Source of the DNA: Gemmatimonadota bacterium
GTDB lineage: Bacteria > Gemmatimonadota > Gemmatimonadetes > Longimicrobiales > Gaopeijiaceae
Assembly: GCA_002731735.1 (NCBI GenBank)
Contig: PCCM01000083.1
Coordinates: 12,306 to 22,015, forward strand
Direction of reading: 5' to 3'
Length of the DNA stretch: 9,710 nucleotides
Shown here: positions 1-6,953 of the stretch, piece by piece
Layout of the letters: every line of letters starts with the position of its first letter
Position numbering within the stretch: the first letter of the stretch is position 1
Notes under the pieces: model-generated
Database searches by the model: none
Told to the model about the DNA's origin: nothing
What the model saw: only the letters and a program-made list of their open reading frames with translations
Position numbers and translations under genes: made by a program

Positions 1-126
1 CAGGGCAAGATACTGCCCAAACGAACGACGAAGGTCACCGCCCGCTTTCAACGTGATCTCGGAAGGGCGATCAAGCGGGCTCGTTATTTGGCCCTGATCC
101 CGTATATCCGGGATCACGAGGGCTAA
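1..126 (+). CDS. rpsR: Small-subunit ribosomal protein bS18, C-terminal part (5' end outside window)
   Basis: Only the last 41 codons and the TAA stop are present; the start lies upstream of the window. bS18 binds 16S rRNA in the platform of the 30S subunit and contacts bS6. The visible part contains the family's C-terminal signature: GKILPKR, then a basic stretch with FQRDLGRAIKRARYLALIPY, which matches the usual pattern of a GKI-P-R turn followed by a helix rich in RA-IKRAR-LAL-P. The tail IRDHEG after the core is unremarkable. In most bacteria rpsF (bS6) sits directly upstream, so the window probably begins inside an rpsF-rpsR-X-rplI operon. The next gene begins 8 bp after the stop. Identification rests on motif recognition over a short piece, but the motif and the neighbouring rplI make it secure. 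Confidence 0.95.
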   Translation, partial: QGKILPKRTTKVTARFQRDLGRAIKRARYLALIPYIRDHEG

Positions 127-134
127 AAACTTCG

Positions 135-1124
135 TTGCGACCGTCGAGTGCTGGTGGGCTGTCGGGTGATGGGGCGGCGGGTTCGGTGGCTGACGAGGCG
201 ATTTGGCCCAGGGCTGTGGGCCTCCTGTTCATTACCCTCATCCTCTTTGTCATGCTTTCCCTGTCCATCAGTGCAGGGGTGTTGGTGGCGTTTCCATTTC
301 TCGCACTCATGATGGTGCTCGGTTTGCGAAGGGTGCCTGCGGCGGTGGCGGCGGTTTTCGCCGTCTTCGTTGCTGTGGGTGTACCAGCGCGAGGAGGCAT
401 CTGGTATTTCGAACGTGGCTGGGCTGTCGTGCTTGCCGGTTGGTTTGTGGTGCTGACTATGCGATGGCCCCGGAGCCGATTTTTCCCTCGTGCGTTGGCG
501 GCGGTCGCGGCCACCGCTGCACTGGTTGGTCTGGCGTTGATGATTCGGCCGGGTTCCTGGGCCGTGGTGGATTGGCTCATCACCGAGGGGTTGATGCGGA
601 GTGCCAGCCTCATCGCGCAGGGGTTGATACTGAGCGACCCCGAGGCGTACACTACGGCCGGCCTGAATACGGCCTACGAATTGACCATGCAGTTGGGAAG
701 GTTGTTTCCGGCTCTTCTGGGGTTGTCCTCTCTGGCGGGTTTGGCCGTCGCATGGTGGGCCTACGTGAGACTTTCGGCGGGGAGTGGGCTGGGATTGGGG
801 CCACTTCGTGAGTTTCGATTCAATGATCACCTCGTGTGGCTGTTCTTGATCGGCCTCGCATTGGTCCTCTTCGGTTCCGGAGAGGGATGGACGAGTGGAG
901 GGGGAAACGCCGTTGTATTCATGGGCGGGCTCTATGCCATGCGTGGAGCGGGAGTGTTACTCTTTCTCAGCGGCGGCCTGACCGTTTTTGGTTTCCTTTT
1001 CCTGGTAGTCGGAATGTTGTTCCTTTCGCCCGTGCTGATTTCGGGCGCCCTGCTCGTAGGCTTGGGTGATACCTGGCTCGACCTTCGGTCAAAGACCAAG
1101 GCGATCGCCGGCAGCAAATCGTAG
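135..1124 (+). CDS. DUF2232/YybS-type multi-spanning membrane protein, probable TTG start
   Basis: A 329-residue integral membrane protein with about eight hydrophobic segments, roughly at residues 27-45, 46-64, 68-83, 95-108, 118-136, 190-211, 233-247 and 270-312. It carries no catalytic motif I recognise. It sits between rpsR and rplI, the position typical of the poorly characterised DUF2232 (YybS-like) family, and its C-terminal turn GLGDTWLDLR resembles the ending of that family. Its biochemical role is unknown. The reading frame opens with TTG at 135, 8 bp after rpsR; GAGG at 118-121 is a possible, rather distant Shine-Dalgarno. A GTG at 186 is an alternative start that would remove a 17-residue polar Gly/Ser/Ala tail without touching the first membrane segment. 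The 14-bp gap to rplI supports co-transcription. The family name is inferred from context and general character; the membrane topology is directly visible. Confidence 0.8.
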   Translation: MRPSSAGGLSGDGAAGSVADEAIWPRAVGLLFITLILFVMLSLSISAGVLVAFPFLALMMVLGLRRVPAAVAAVFAVFVAVGVPARGGIWYFERGWAVVLAGWFVVLTMRWPRSRFFPRALAAVAATAALVGLALMIRPGSWAVVDWLITEGLMRSASLIAQGLILSDPEAYTTAGLNTAYELTMQLGRLFPALLGLSSLAGLAVAWWAYVRLSAGSGLGLGPLREFRFNDHLVWLFLIGLALVLFGSGEGWTSGGGNAVVFMGGLYAMRGAGVLLFLSGGLTVFGFLFLVVGMLFLSPVLISGALLVGLGDTWLDLRSKTKAIAGSKS

Positions 1125-1138
1125 ATGGAGAAAGATTG

Positions 1139-1594
1139 ATGAAGCTCATTCTGAGGAAGACGGTTGACCGGCTCGGCGGCCAAGGTGATGTCGTCGACGT
1201 GAAGGCTGGTTATGCACGGAATTATCTCATCCCCCAGGGCCTGGCCTTTCTCGCCAACGCTGGCAACTTGCGGAGATTGGAACTGGAGCGTGGGGCAGCC
1301 GAGGAGTATGCGAAGCATGACTACCTGGAGGCTCGCCGCCGCGCGTCGCTGTTGGAAGGTATTTCCATGGTGTTCCACGTCCGCGCTGGCGAGGATGGAA
1401 AGCTGTTCGGAGCGGTCACCAACGCTGATGTGGCCGACCGACTCAACCAAGGCGAACTGGATTTCGAGGTAGATCGCCGGATCGTGATGCTCGAAGAGCC
1501 TCTGAAGATGTTGGGGCTCGCGAAGGTTGCCGTCCGCCTCCACAGCCAGATTGAGGTGGATATCGAGGTCCAGGTGGAAAGAGCCGAAGAGTAG
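1139..1594 (+). CDS. rplI: Large-subunit ribosomal protein bL9
   Basis: The protein has 151 residues, close to the usual ~150. bL9 binds 23S rRNA at the base of the L1 stalk and projects away from the ribosome; it helps frame maintenance. The N-terminal RNA-binding domain shows the signature MKLILRKTVDRLGGQGDVV followed by VKAGYARNYLIPQGLA (residues 1-36 or so). A charged linker helix spans about residues 42-72. The C-terminal domain has GKLFGAVTNADVAD (about residues 86-99) and the ending with RRIVMLEEPLK-LG and a V-LH strand. ATG at 1139 is preferred over the TTG at 1136 because GGAG (1127-1130) then lies 8 nt upstream and the protein begins MKLIL, as bL9 proteins do. It lies between the membrane protein gene and rsfS, with gaps of 14 and 19 bp. 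Confidence 0.97.
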   Translation: MKLILRKTVDRLGGQGDVVDVKAGYARNYLIPQGLAFLANAGNLRRLELERGAAEEYAKHDYLEARRRASLLEGISMVFHVRAGEDGKLFGAVTNADVADRLNQGELDFEVDRRIVMLEEPLKMLGLAKVAVRLHSQIEVDIEVQVERAEE

Positions 1595-1613
1595 GGCCCC
1601 ACCCAACTCGCAT

Positions 1614-1985
1614 ATGTCGGTAGCCCCCAAGAGAGTACGGCCCGAAATCACTGAGGCCGTCGAACGCGCGGCGGAGCTGGCTCTGGAGCTCAAGGCCACG
1701 GACGTGGTTGCCCTGGACCTAGCCAGCATATGGGGTGCGACGGACTATTTCTTGCTCGCCTCCGGCCGGTCCGACGTACAGGTCAAAGCGATCGCCGAAA
1801 ACATCGTCGACGAATTGAAGCAGAAAGACGTCCGGCCAGAACATATCGAGGGCCTCCAGGGTGGCCGGTGGGTGTTGATCGACTACATCGATTTCGTGGT
1901 CCACGTCTTCCACGCGGAGGCGCGTCAATTCTATCAATTAGAAGTACTCTGGGGAGATGCCCCGAGGCTCGACTTCGACGGCTGA
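1614..1985 (+). CDS. rsfS: Ribosomal silencing factor RsfS (RsfA/Iojap family)
   Basis: The protein has 123 residues, the normal length for the family. RsfS binds uL14 on the 50S subunit and blocks subunit joining in stationary phase or starvation, lowering translation. The sequence shows the family core: an N-terminal helix with AVERAAELALELKATDVVALDL (about residues 13-34), then ATDYFLLASGRSDVQVKAIAENI (about 39-61), and the C-terminal strand pair GGRWVLIDYIDFVVHVF followed by FYQLEVLWGDAP. ATG at 1614 is chosen because the upstream part of the open frame lies inside rplI and does not look like RsfS. No good Shine-Dalgarno is visible: the nearest purine run, AGGG at 1593-1596, is 17 nt away and overlaps the rplI stop. 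Translation may depend on reinitiation after rplI. RsfS next to rplI suits a ribosome-focused operon. Confidence 0.95.
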   Translation: MSVAPKRVRPEITEAVERAAELALELKATDVVALDLASIWGATDYFLLASGRSDVQVKAIAENIVDELKQKDVRPEHIEGLQGGRWVLIDYIDFVVHVFHAEARQFYQLEVLWGDAPRLDFDG

Positions 1986-2015
1986 TCTCGCATTTCCCAT
2001 ACCGGCGATGACCTG

Positions 2016-2045
2016 TTTACAGCTGTCCCCATCGAGTCTTAGCTT
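2016..2045 (+). promoter_or_regulatory. Weak sigma70-like promoter candidate upstream of smc
   Basis: TTTACA (2016-2021, five of six matches to TTGACA) is followed after 18 bp by TAGCTT (2040-2045, fitting TAnnnT). It lies 30 bp after the rsfS stop, where a promoter for the smc unit would be expected. The -10 box is weak and such matches arise by chance, so this is only a candidate. Confidence 0.25.
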
Positions 2046-2054
2046 CCGGTGGGT

Positions 2055-2132
2055 ATGGAAGCAGGGTTACTTTGTGCGATTGAGCGGGTGGCCGCTTTGA
2101 GGTCGTTTTTATTGCGGATCAGCGACTCTTGA
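2055..2132 (+). CDS. Doubtful 25-codon ORF in the smc upstream region
   Basis: ATG at 2055 opens 25 codons ending at TGA (2130-2132). The peptide starts MEAGLLCAIERVAALRS and looks like one amphipathic helix. It has no properly spaced Shine-Dalgarno (GGTGGG abuts the start codon) and no recognisable relative. It could be a leader peptide if the promoter at 2016-2045 is real, the remains of a decayed gene, or chance. I favour chance or remnant over a functional gene. Confidence 0.15.
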   Translation: MEAGLLCAIERVAALRSFLLRISDS

Positions 2133-2163
2133 AGCGGGGTGATGTCATGTCGGGAACGCGCGG

Positions 2164-2331
2164 ATGAATCCAGAAAATCAGGCTTGGCAGCCGTTAGATC
2201 CGGGCGGCCAGGCCCTGCCTTCACCTCCGGACGAAGCGGAGCTACCGGCCTCGCTCGATATAGAGGTGCCAGCCGCCGCCGACGTCGGAGAAATGGTGCT
2301 GACGCCTAGACGGGGAATTCTTCCTGAATGA
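2164..2331 (+). CDS. Small 55-residue protein of unknown function, overlapping smc start
   Basis: ATG at 2164 opens 55 codons ending at TGA 2329-2331, so the stop overlaps the smc ATG (2328-2330) in an ATGA arrangement typical of translational coupling. An in-frame TGA at 2140 with no start codon between fixes 2164 as the only start in this frame. GGGA (2152-2155) is a plausible weak ribosome binding site, 8 nt upstream. The peptide is acidic and proline-rich: MNPENQAWQPLDPGGQA, then several Pro/Asp/Glu/Ala clusters, then an ending LTPRRGILPE. It has no membrane segment, signal peptide or known motif, and I do not recognise it. It is probably unstructured. The overlap is the main argument for a real gene; a hand count of third-position GC (about 30 of 54 codons) is unremarkable and gives no strong support. 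Confidence 0.45.
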   Translation: MNPENQAWQPLDPGGQALPSPPDEAELPASLDIEVPAAADVGEMVLTPRRGILPE

Positions 2332-5300
2332 AGCTTCGATCCCTCCGCATTCATGGGTTCAAGTCCTTCGCTGACGCCACGGTCATCGACTTCCATGAAG
2401 GGATCACCGCCGTCGTTGGTCCCAACGGGTGCGGAAAATCCAATATCAGTGATGCCATCCGGTGGGTGCTAGGAGAACAGCGCCCGTCGGCCATTCGTGG
2501 TGGGAAGATGGAGGAGGCCATCTTCCAGGGATCGTTGAATCGCCGGCCGGTCAACCGAGGCGCGGTCACCATGGTGGTTTCCAATGAGGACGGCGGGCTG
2601 CCCGTCGCCTTCGAGGAAGTCGAGATCGGACGCACCGTCTACCGAGACGGCGGGAGCGAGTATTCGCTGAATCGCTCCTCGTGTCGGCTTCGCGATGTAT
2701 TGGATGTCTGCCGCGGCACGGGGCTCGGCGCCAATGCTTATTCGGTCATCGAGAATCGAATGATCGACGCGATCTTGTCCGATCGGGCGGAGGAGCGCCG
2801 GCAACTCTTCGAAGAGGCCTCTGGGATCGGTAAATACAAGGACCGCCGCAAGGCGGCGATGCGGCGCCTCGAACATGCCGAGCGGGACCTGACACGGTTG
2901 GAGGATGTGATCGGTGAAGTCGAGACCAAAGTTCGGTCCTTGGCCCGGCAGAAGGGAAAGGCCGAGCGCTACAAGACACTTCGAGAGCGGCGTCTGGGCG
3001 TTGAAGTATCCGTCGTGAGTCATGACTTGGGGAGGTTCCGGGATCGCCTGTCGGAGTTGGACAAATCCCTCGACGGAGACCGGAAGACTGGCCAGGGAAT
3101 GGTGGCCGAACTCCGGACCGCCGAAGTGAGTGTCGAGACCCTCCGCCTAGAAGAGGTAGATGCGGAGCGATCTAGGACTGAGGCGGCCGGAGTCCTCGGC
3201 GAAATCGGAAAGCAGCTCGTCGAGTGGGAGCGTGACCTCGCCGTCGCGGAGGAGCGGAAGGGATACGCGGAGCGTCGGCTCGGGCAAATCGGAGGGGATC
3301 GAGACGCTTCAGAGACTCGGTTGCGTGCGGTGGTGGCGGAGTTGACGGCGTTGGATGAGCGCCACGGCGGCTGGAAGGCAGAGTGGGTTCGGATTGAAGC
3401 GGACGTCGCACAACATGCTGAAACTGTGGCGTCGGTCCGCATCCGTCTCGAGGAGGCACGTGCTCACTTGGACCAGACAGAGCTCCACGAACGCGATGTA
3501 GTCCGAAAGGAGGCTCAGCTCGAGGGTGACGCAGACGCGGCAAGAGGCCAAGCGGCGGAACTCGAACGCCGCCTGCAACAGATCGACACGGAGTTGACGG
3601 AGGCGTCTGCAGCTCTCTCCGATCTCGAATCACAGGGAGACTTGTTTACAGGGCGTATCGGTGGACTGCAGGGCGGGGTCGAAAATGCCGAGACCGAATT
3701 GGATTCGGCTAGGGCCGGTCTGGACGAAGTAAAATCCTCTCTCGAAATGGCAAGGCGTGTTGAACGCCAGGCGGTGCACGCCGCCCAGGGCATCGACGCG
3801 GAGGTGGCCGCGCTGGAGGCCCTCGAGCTGGGGCAGGAGGGGATCGAGGCGGCGACCGAGGCGGCTCTCGCACTCGGGGATGCGGGTGTCGTCGGGTCGC
3901 TGTTGAACTTCATTGAGGCTCCGGCGGAGTTGGGCTCGGCCGTGGAGGCCTATTTGGGGACGCTGGCCAAGGCCTTGGTAGTGAGGGACAGCCAGTCGGT
4001 CGACCGTCTGATACGGTGGTTCTCCGAAGATTGGCAGGGCGGCGGTGGGTTGGTTCTGCTTCCGCTCGAGCGAGTTCCAGACAAGGCGGCCGGAACTCTC
4101 CTCGAGTCCGTCCGCGGTGTCGGCGAAGGGGCTCCCTGGGTCGAGGCTTTGCTCGGTGAAGTCGATCTCGTCGAAGACGAGGGGAATCCGGACCGCGTTG
4201 AGCGGCCACGACTGCTACGGGACGGTACCATTATCGACCCGCGGGGCTTGATTCAAGTTGGAACGCCTTCCGCGATATCAGGCCGGCTCGAGCGGAAGGA
4301 CCGGCTCGTGACACTCCGTGCCACAGCGTCAAAGGCGGGGACTGAAGCTTCAGCATCTTGGCACGCCTTGGAGCAGGAAGAGACTCGACACGCAGAGGCG
4401 GAGGCTGCGCTCGAACGGGCCCGGACTGTTCTGCTAGATGCACAGGACGAGTTACGGCGGGCAAGTGCCGAGGGCGAGGCCCAGGTAGACCAGCGGGTCC
4501 GGATTGACACGCACAGGGATGAGCTCGAAAGACAACTCGAAGGGACCCGAGCCGCCCGTGCCCGTGCCGCGGAGCGTGCCAAGACGGCAAAGGAGGATCG
4601 GGAGAGACTCCTGGCTCAGGAAAGCGGTACACGGGAAGCACGAGAGGCTTCCCGAAGCGACTTGACCGTGGTCCAGGACGAATGGGAGGACGCACGTGGC
4701 GAGGAAGCCCGGCTTGCGATTCAGCTCGCTCGAGCGGAGGAAGAGGGCAAGCAGGTGGCACAGCGCGTCGAAGACTTGACCCGTGACCGCGGCGCACAGG
4801 AGCAACGTTTGGCCGATCTGGACGCCGAAGAAAAAATTCTGGCGGGTGATGTGGCAACGGCCGTCGAGTTGCAGGAGAAGGGCGAGAAGGAGACCGAGCG
4901 CCTCTTCGAGGAGCGGGATGGCGCGGGCGCGGTGTTGGACCAAAAGAGCACGTCGCTTACCCGTGTGACCGAGAATCTGGCCGAAGCGGAGCGCACGGCC
5001 CGCTCCCTGCGGAGCGCCGAACGAGAGGCCGTGGACCGGCGGCACAAGCTCGAACTCGAGCGCCAGGAAGTATCCGGTAGCATTGGCTTGATCCAGGAGA
5101 GGTTGGAGGGCGAGTGGGGACGGCCGATCGATCGACTCTTGGCAGAGGCCGAGACGGTTGAGGGTTCACCGGAGGAATTGCAGGCGGAGCTAGAGGACAT
5201 CGTCAAGCAGTTGGAGCGGATCGGACTCGTCAATATGCTCGCAGTGGAGGAGCACGAGGAAGAGAGCGTGAGGCTTGATTTCCTCACGGAGCAGAGAGAC

Positions 5301-5843
5301 GATCTTCTTGCCGCCCGCGACGACCTGAAGGCTGCCATTCGGAAGATCAACCAGACAGCCATCGATCTGTTCGAGGGCACCTTCGAGGAGATTCGCACGA
5401 ACTTCCGTGCCACCTTCACCCGGCTGTTCGAGGGCGGAGAGGCGGACATCTGGCTTACGGACCCTGGGGACCCACTCGAGTCCCCGATCGAGATCCATGC
5501 TTCCCCTAAGGGAAAGAAGACCCAGCGTATTGATCTGCTCTCGGGGGGGGAGCGGGCGCTCACGGCACTTTCACTGCTGTTCGGTATCTATCTGGTCAAG
5601 CCGAGTCCCTTCTGCGTGCTCGACGAGGTGGACGCACCCTTGGATGAGAACAACATCGGCCGATTCATCCGACTTCTCCAGGAGTTCAAGGAACAGACAC
5701 AATTCGTGCTCATCACACACAATCCTCGTTCGATCGAAGCAGCCGACTGGATCTACGGAGTGACGATGGAGGAGCCCGGTGTGAGCACGATCGTGGGCGT
5801 ACAGCTTCACGAGGCGCTCCAGGTTGGTGGATCGGCCGCGTAG
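2328..5843 (+). CDS. smc: Chromosome segregation/organisation ATPase SMC
   Basis: The protein has 1171 residues, typical for bacterial SMC (about 1150-1200). SMC dimers with the ScpAB kleisin complex extrude and align DNA loops near the origin. The N-terminal head has Walker A GPNGCGKSN (residues 31-39) and the Q-loop region WVLGEQRPSAIRGG (46-59). A coiled-coil arm covers about 170-505. The hinge is about 515-645, starting near GVVGSLLNFIEAP and ending near IDPRGLIQVGT. A returning coiled coil covers about 655-1010. The C-terminal head has the ABC signature LSGGERALTALS (1071-1082), Walker B FCVLDEVDAPLD (1095-1106, with D1099 and E1100) and the switch histidine in ITHN (H1131). All ATPase motifs are intact. 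ATG 2328 overlaps the preceding small ORF; GGGGA at 2312-2316 can act as Shine-Dalgarno. Neither scpA nor scpB is in the window. Confidence 0.98.
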   Translation: MKLRSLRIHGFKSFADATVIDFHEGITAVVGPNGCGKSNISDAIRWVLGEQRPSAIRGGKMEEAIFQGSLNRRPVNRGAVTMVVSNEDGGLPVAFEEVEIGRTVYRDGGSEYSLNRSSCRLRDVLDVCRGTGLGANAYSVIENRMIDAILSDRAEERRQLFEEASGIGKYKDRRKAAMRRLEHAERDLTRLEDVIGEVETKVRSLARQKGKAERYKTLRERRLGVEVSVVSHDLGRFRDRLSELDKSLDGDRKTGQGMVAELRTAEVSVETLRLEEVDAERSRTEAAGVLGEIGKQLVEWERDLAVAEERKGYAERRLGQIGGDRDASETRLRAVVAELTALDERHGGWKAEWVRIEADVAQHAETVASVRIRLEEARAHLDQTELHERDVVRKEAQLEGDADAARGQAAELERRLQQIDTELTEASAALSDLESQGDLFTGRIGGLQGGVENAETELDSARAGLDEVKSSLEMARRVERQAVHAAQGIDAEVAALEALELGQEGIEAATEAALALGDAGVVGSLLNFIEAPAELGSAVEAYLGTLAKALVVRDSQSVDRLIRWFSEDWQGGGGLVLLPLERVPDKAAGTLLESVRGVGEGAPWVEALLGEVDLVEDEGNPDRVERPRLLRDGTIIDPRGLIQVGTPSAISGRLERKDRLVTLRATASKAGTEASASWHALEQEETRHAEAEAALERARTVLLDAQDELRRASAEGEAQVDQRVRIDTHRDELERQLEGTRAARARAAERAKTAKEDRERLLAQESGTREAREASRSDLTVVQDEWEDARGEEARLAIQLARAEEEGKQVAQRVEDLTRDRGAQEQRLADLDAEEKILAGDVATAVELQEKGEKETERLFEERDGAGAVLDQKSTSLTRVTENLAEAERTARSLRSAEREAVDRRHKLELERQEVSGSIGLIQERLEGEWGRPIDRLLAEAETVEGSPEELQAELEDIVKQLERIGLVNMLAVEEHEEESVRLDFLTEQRDDLLAARDDLKAAIRKINQTAIDLFEGTFEEIRTNFRATFTRLFEGGEADIWLTDPGDPLESPIEIHASPKGKKTQRIDLLSGGERALTALSLLFGIYLVKPSPFCVLDEVDAPLDENNIGRFIRLLQEFKEQTQFVLITHNPRSIEAADWIYGVTMEEPGVSTIVGVQLHEALQVGGSAA

Positions 5844-5911
5844 ACTTTTTCCCCTACGGAGTGGTGTAGTGGCCTGCTCCGGTCTCCCAAGACCCTGAGG
5901 GTGATAGACAC
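5844..5911 (+). promoter_or_regulatory. smc-aroF spacer with two small inverted repeats and the aroF ribosome binding site
   Basis: This 68-bp spacer holds an imperfect inverted repeat, CCCCTAC (5851-5857) with GTAGTGG (5866-5872, one mismatch, 8-nt loop), and a second stem, GGTCT (5881-5885) with AGACC (5890-5894) around a CCCA loop. The second stem can be extended by CTC (5877-5879) with GAG (5897-5899), covering part of the likely Shine-Dalgarno GAGGGTGAT (5897-5905) that precedes the ATG at 5912. No T tract follows either stem, so neither looks like a terminator. Control of aroF translation is possible but unproven. Confidence 0.3.
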
Positions 5912-6940
5912 ATGTTGGTCGTGATGAAACACGGCGCCTCCGAGACCGAGATGCAGGCCGTCGTGGACGAGATCGAGCGGTTGGGCTACGAAGCGCGCCC
6001 CATGAAAGGAAGGCAGCGGACGACGGTGGGCCTCGTGGGGAACGACGGAGGCGTCGACGCCGCCCGGATACAAGGACTGCTCGGCGTGCTCGAGGTCATC
6101 CCCGTTACCAAGCCGTACAAGCAAGTTTCTCGTGAGTGGCGTGATTCGGATACGGTCGTTGAGCTGAAGAACGGTGTTCGGTTCGGCGGCGACGAGATCA
6201 ATATCATCGCCGGCCCGTGCGCCGTGGAGGGTGCAGAGGACATCCTCGACATCGCACACCAGCTCAAGGAGGTAGGGGCCACCGTACTCCGGGGGGGTGC
6301 GTTCAAGCCTCGTACCTCACCCTACTCCTGGCAGGGATTGGGGGAGGAGGGGCTCAAGATGCTGGCCCGAGCCGGGGAGGCCACTGGGATGGCGATCGTG
6401 ACGGAGGCGCTGGACCCCGAAGGGGTCGACCTAGTCGCTCAATATGCCGACGTCATTCAAATCGGGGCCCGCAACATGCAGAATTATCCTGTGCTGCGTC
6501 GGGCTGGTCGATCCAATATTCCGGTGCTGCTCAAGCGCGGGATGTCCGCCACGATCGACGAGTTGCTCTTGGCGGCCGAGTATATCCTTGCCGAAGGGAA
6601 CGAATACGTGATTCTGTGTGAGCGCGGTGTTCGAAGTTTCGACACGCACACCCGTAACGTATTGGATCTTACAGCCATCCCGGTCGTGCAATCCCTTTCC
6701 CATCTTCCGATCATCGCGGATCCGAGTCACGGGACGGGGGTTCGGGACAAGGTCATTCCGATGGCGCGTGCAGCCGTGGCCGCTGGCGCCGACGGCCTGA
6801 TGGTAGAGGTACATGCCAACCCCCCGGACGCTCGATCCGACGGTGCCCAATCGCTTTACCCGGAGCAGTTCGGGGAGCTCATGGATCAGATCCGCGTGAT
6901 TGCGGACGCTATAGGGCGCGAGGTGCAGCGGCCGGTCTAG
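5912..6940 (+). CDS. aroF: 3-deoxy-7-phosphoheptulonate (DAHP) synthase, type I-beta with N-terminal regulatory domain
   Basis: The enzyme condenses phosphoenolpyruvate with erythrose 4-phosphate to DAHP, the first step of the shikimate pathway to aromatic amino acids, in the cytoplasm. The 342-residue protein has the layout of the Thermotoga-type enzyme: a ferredoxin-like domain at residues 1-65 (MLVVMKHGASETEM... to VIPVTKPYK), which in that group mediates feedback inhibition by Tyr/Phe, then a TIM barrel. Barrel signatures are IAGPCAVE (99-106), LRGGAFKPRTSPYSWQGLG (126-144), QIGARNMQN (183-191), LLKRGMSATI (206-215), CERGVRSFDTHTRN (236-249), DPSHGTG (270-276) and MVEVHANPPDARSDGAQSL (297-315). 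The metal ligands expected for the family are present as C103, H273, E299 and D310. The start ATG 5912 has a near-consensus ribosome binding site. The gene may be named aroA or aroG in other lineages. yraN follows 13 bp later. Confidence 0.96.
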   Translation: MLVVMKHGASETEMQAVVDEIERLGYEARPMKGRQRTTVGLVGNDGGVDAARIQGLLGVLEVIPVTKPYKQVSREWRDSDTVVELKNGVRFGGDEINIIAGPCAVEGAEDILDIAHQLKEVGATVLRGGAFKPRTSPYSWQGLGEEGLKMLARAGEATGMAIVTEALDPEGVDLVAQYADVIQIGARNMQNYPVLRRAGRSNIPVLLKRGMSATIDELLLAAEYILAEGNEYVILCERGVRSFDTHTRNVLDLTAIPVVQSLSHLPIIADPSHGTGVRDKVIPMARAAVAAGADGLMVEVHANPPDARSDGAQSLYPEQFGELMDQIRVIADAIGREVQRPV

Positions 6941-6953
6941 GGGGCTTGTCGCC

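Larger units (their letters stand above)
1986..2163. other. Non-coding gap between rsfS and the small ORF before smc
   Basis: The 178 bp after rsfS contain no gene I recognise. It is the longest break in the left half and probably separates the ribosomal operon from the smc transcription unit. I see no strong stem followed by a T run, so no clear intrinsic terminator for the ribosomal operon; TTTTT at 2106-2110 has no convincing stem before it. The gap holds one weak promoter candidate (2016-2045) and one doubtful 25-codon ORF (2055-2132), both listed separately. Confidence 0.6.

Noticed and set aside
1527..1613. Upstream extension of rsfS into rplI
   Set aside because: The extra residues overlap the rplI coding region in another frame and do not resemble RsfS; ATG 1614 gives the normal length.
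932..1729. Long antisense frame over the membrane protein gene, rplI and rsfS (265 codons, minus strand)
   Set aside because: It is complementary to two unmistakable ribosomal genes, has low-complexity Ser/Arg-rich composition and no recognisable domain; long antisense frames are expected in GC-rich DNA.
4231..5563. Long minus-strand frames inside smc (208 and 280 codons)
   Set aside because: They mirror the coiled-coil codons of smc and give Arg/Ser/Pro-rich translations with no motif.
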